DNA of 7,065 nt, taken from positions 1 to 7,065 of the forward strand of contig JAGQIY010000056.1 of assembly GCA_020430865.1 (NCBI GenBank), in the 5' to 3' direction. The notes beneath the pieces were generated by a model. The model was not told where the DNA came from, made no database searches, and saw only the letters and a list, made by a program, of their open reading frames with translations. Positions 6,040-7,065 of this stretch are shown in pieces (position 1 is the stretch's first letter; every line of letters begins with the position of its first letter). This stretch comes from Myxococcales bacterium (GTDB lineage: Bacteria; Myxococcota; Polyangia; Polyangiales; Polyangiaceae). A program made the position numbers and the translations under genes.

Positions 6040-6642
6040 CTAGTACGGCTTCTTGATCTCCATCTGCACCACCTCCACGCGGCGGTCGTAGCCCTGGGAG
6101 ATCAAGGGGTCGTTCGCTGCGCGGGCTTCGCTCTCACCCGCAGAACGAACCTGAATCCGCGCTCCGGGGACGCCGTAGCTCACGAGCAGGTCCTTCACGG
6201 TCTGCGCGCGCTCCATCCCGAGCCGCTGGTTGTACTCGTCGCTGCCGCGCGTGTCCGTGTGACCGATCAGCACGATCTCGGCGTCGCGGTGGTTGGGATC
6301 CTTCAGGCACTCTGCGAGCGCCGATAGCTCCAGGTGGTCCTGGGGCTTCGCCTTGGCTTCGTCGAAGTCGAAGAACGGGATCTCGGTGGGACAGCCTGCC
6401 TCGGCGGGGCCGACGTCCAGGCGGATGTAGCGAGTGCTGTATTCCGCGGGCTCCCCCAGCGACGGGTCGTACTGGTTGTCCGCGCCAGCAGACGGCAAGT
6501 TTGGGTCCGTATTCTCCTGCACCGGTCCAGCACACGCCACCGCGCACAGCAGCGCGGCAAGCGCGGCGCCATGGCTCATCAATCCGTGTGGATATCTAGG
6601 TCGTGGGGACTCGGCGCGACGTTCTCGAGCCTGTCTGATCAT
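6040..6642 (-). CDS. OmpA/Pal-like peptidoglycan-binding lipoprotein, first gene of the encapsulin operon
   Basis: A 200-residue envelope protein. The N-terminus is Arg-rich (MIRQARERRAESPRPR), followed by a hydrophobic segment GAALAALLCAVAC that ends at a probable lipidation Cys37; the lipobox has Ala at -3 and so is imperfect. A disordered acidic linker follows, then an OmpA_C domain (about 85-197). The peptidoglycan-contact pair is present with the expected 15-residue spacing, Asp130 in GHTDTRG and Arg145 in MERAQ, and the closing GYDRRVEV is typical of the family. It probably sits lipid-anchored in the outer membrane and holds the cell wall, like Pal. The start at 6642 is preceded by AGGAGG a few nt upstream. 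The in-frame ATG at 6696 lies upstream of the sigma-54 promoter and is excluded. An ATG at 6579 gives a shorter signal peptide but lacks that ribosome site. It is 79 bp upstream of the encapsulin gene on the same strand. TolB/TolQRA genes are not present here, so I do not call it pal. Confidence 0.9.
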   Translation of the reverse strand: MIRQARERRAESPRPRYPHGLMSHGAALAALLCAVACAGPVQENTDPNLPSAGADNQYDPSLGEPAEYSTRYIRLDVGPAEAGCPTEIPFFDFDEAKAKPQDHLELSALAECLKDPNHRDAEIVLIGHTDTRGSDEYNQRLGMERAQTVKDLLVSYGVPGARIQVRSAGESEARAANDPLISQGYDRRVEVVQMEIKKPY

Positions 6643-6669
6643 CACTCCTCCTTTTCGCGAAGGGTGATT

Positions 6670-6685
6670 TGCAGGCCCCGTGCCA
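6670..6685 (-). promoter_or_regulatory. Strong candidate sigma-54 (-24/-12) promoter for the lipoprotein-encapsulin operon
   Basis: The minus strand reads TGGCACGGGGCCTGCA. The -24 half TGGCACG is a perfect match and the -12 half is CTGC instead of TTGC. GG (6684-6683) and GC (6672-6671) are exactly 10 nt apart, and the flanking bases also fit the extended consensus. The predicted transcription start is near 6659, giving a 17-nt leader that just includes the AGGAGG ribosome site and the ATG at 6642. Palindromes at 6717-6727, 6750-6759 and 6778-6800 lie upstream, where an enhancer-binding activator would sit. Position and match support each other; activity is inferred. Confidence 0.65.
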
Positions 6686-6777
6686 GCGCGAACCACGCCA
6701 TTGACGGGCTGGCTTGGGCGAATCGCCGGAGAAACGCCCTGGAGTGGTTCCGGCGCCGGGGCCGTGTGCGTGGCGGC

Positions 6778-6800
6778 CTGCCCCGCGACACGCGAGGCAG
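6778..6800 (-). terminator. Hairpin downstream of glmU, possible terminator
   Basis: In the minus-strand transcript this folds as CUGCC-U-CGCG, loop UGU, CGCG-G-GGCAG: a continuous 10-bp stem with one U-G wobble, 66 nt after the glmU stop. No U-tract follows, so termination is uncertain. The same symmetry in DNA, about 120-140 bp upstream of the predicted operon start, could equally serve as an activator site. Confidence 0.35.
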
Positions 6801-6865
6801 CCCCACACCAAGCCGCGGAGAAGGCAAGCGCCAGGAGGCTGGCTCCACGCAGGGCGCGCCGCTCG

Positions 6866-7065
<200 letters not shown>

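Larger units (their letters stand above)
6643..6865. other. Intergenic region between glmU end and lipoprotein start
   Basis: No supported gene lies here. It carries the sigma-54 promoter described separately and three perfect or near-perfect palindromes: GGCGA-A-TCGCC (6717-6727), CCGGCGCCGG (6750-6759) and CTGCC...GGCAG (6778-6800). A small hairpin, GCCAG-GAGG-CTGGC (6830-6843), lies 23 bp after the glmU stop on the minus strand. Open frames crossing the region on either strand show no family features and overlap the promoter. Confidence 0.6.

Noticed and set aside
4673..6761. Twelve-base repeat CCGGCGCCGGGG at 4673-4684 and 6750-6761
   Set aside because: One copy lies inside the Usp coding end and the other in an intergenic gap. 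The string is low-complexity GC in a GC-rich genome, with no flanking similarity.

Overview
The window is GC-rich and densely coded, with Gram-negative markers: a glmU end, an outer-membrane-type OmpA/Pal lipoprotein and many multidomain histidine kinases. This fits a Myxococcota/deltaproteobacterial chromosome. That placement is inferred from gene style and base composition, not from a taxonomic marker. I see no mobile element, CRISPR array, tRNA or rRNA.

Layout, left to right. (1) Positions 1-1297, minus strand: a membrane-bound CHASE3 sensor histidine kinase whose catalytic C-terminus runs off the left edge. (2) A divergent intergenic region of about 240 bp with inverted repeats. (3) Positions 1540-1971, plus strand: a single-domain CheY/Rcp1-like response regulator. 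(4) Positions 1994-3982, minus strand: a soluble REC-PAS-GAF-HisKA-HATPase kinase, convergent with the regulator and only 22 bp from it. (5) A 213 bp gap carrying a sigma-54-like promoter for that kinase and hairpins at the end of the next gene. (6) Positions 4196-6642, minus strand: a tight four-gene cluster transcribed as OmpA-like lipoprotein, family 1 encapsulin shell protein, universal stress protein, double-BON protein. (7) A 223 bp gap with a near-consensus sigma-54 promoter 17 nt upstream of the lipoprotein start. (8) Positions 6866-7065, minus strand: the C-terminus of GlmU, which enters from the right edge.

The most interesting content is the encapsulin operon. Family 1 encapsulins normally sit beside a cargo enzyme (ferritin-like protein, DyP peroxidase, hemerythrin) carrying a short C-terminal targeting peptide. 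Here no such cargo is visible. The shell is instead flanked by a peptidoglycan-binding lipoprotein, a universal stress protein with a Pro/Ala-rich C-terminal tail, and a cytosolic BON protein. Very short spacings, a 14 bp overlap and good ribosome binding sites argue for co-expression. The sigma-54 promoter suggests expression on demand through an enhancer-binding protein. The neighbouring phosphorelay proteins have no visible DNA-binding output, so any link between them and the operon is only positional. My best reading is a stress-induced compartment operon with an unrecognised cargo, next to a phosphorelay sensor cluster.
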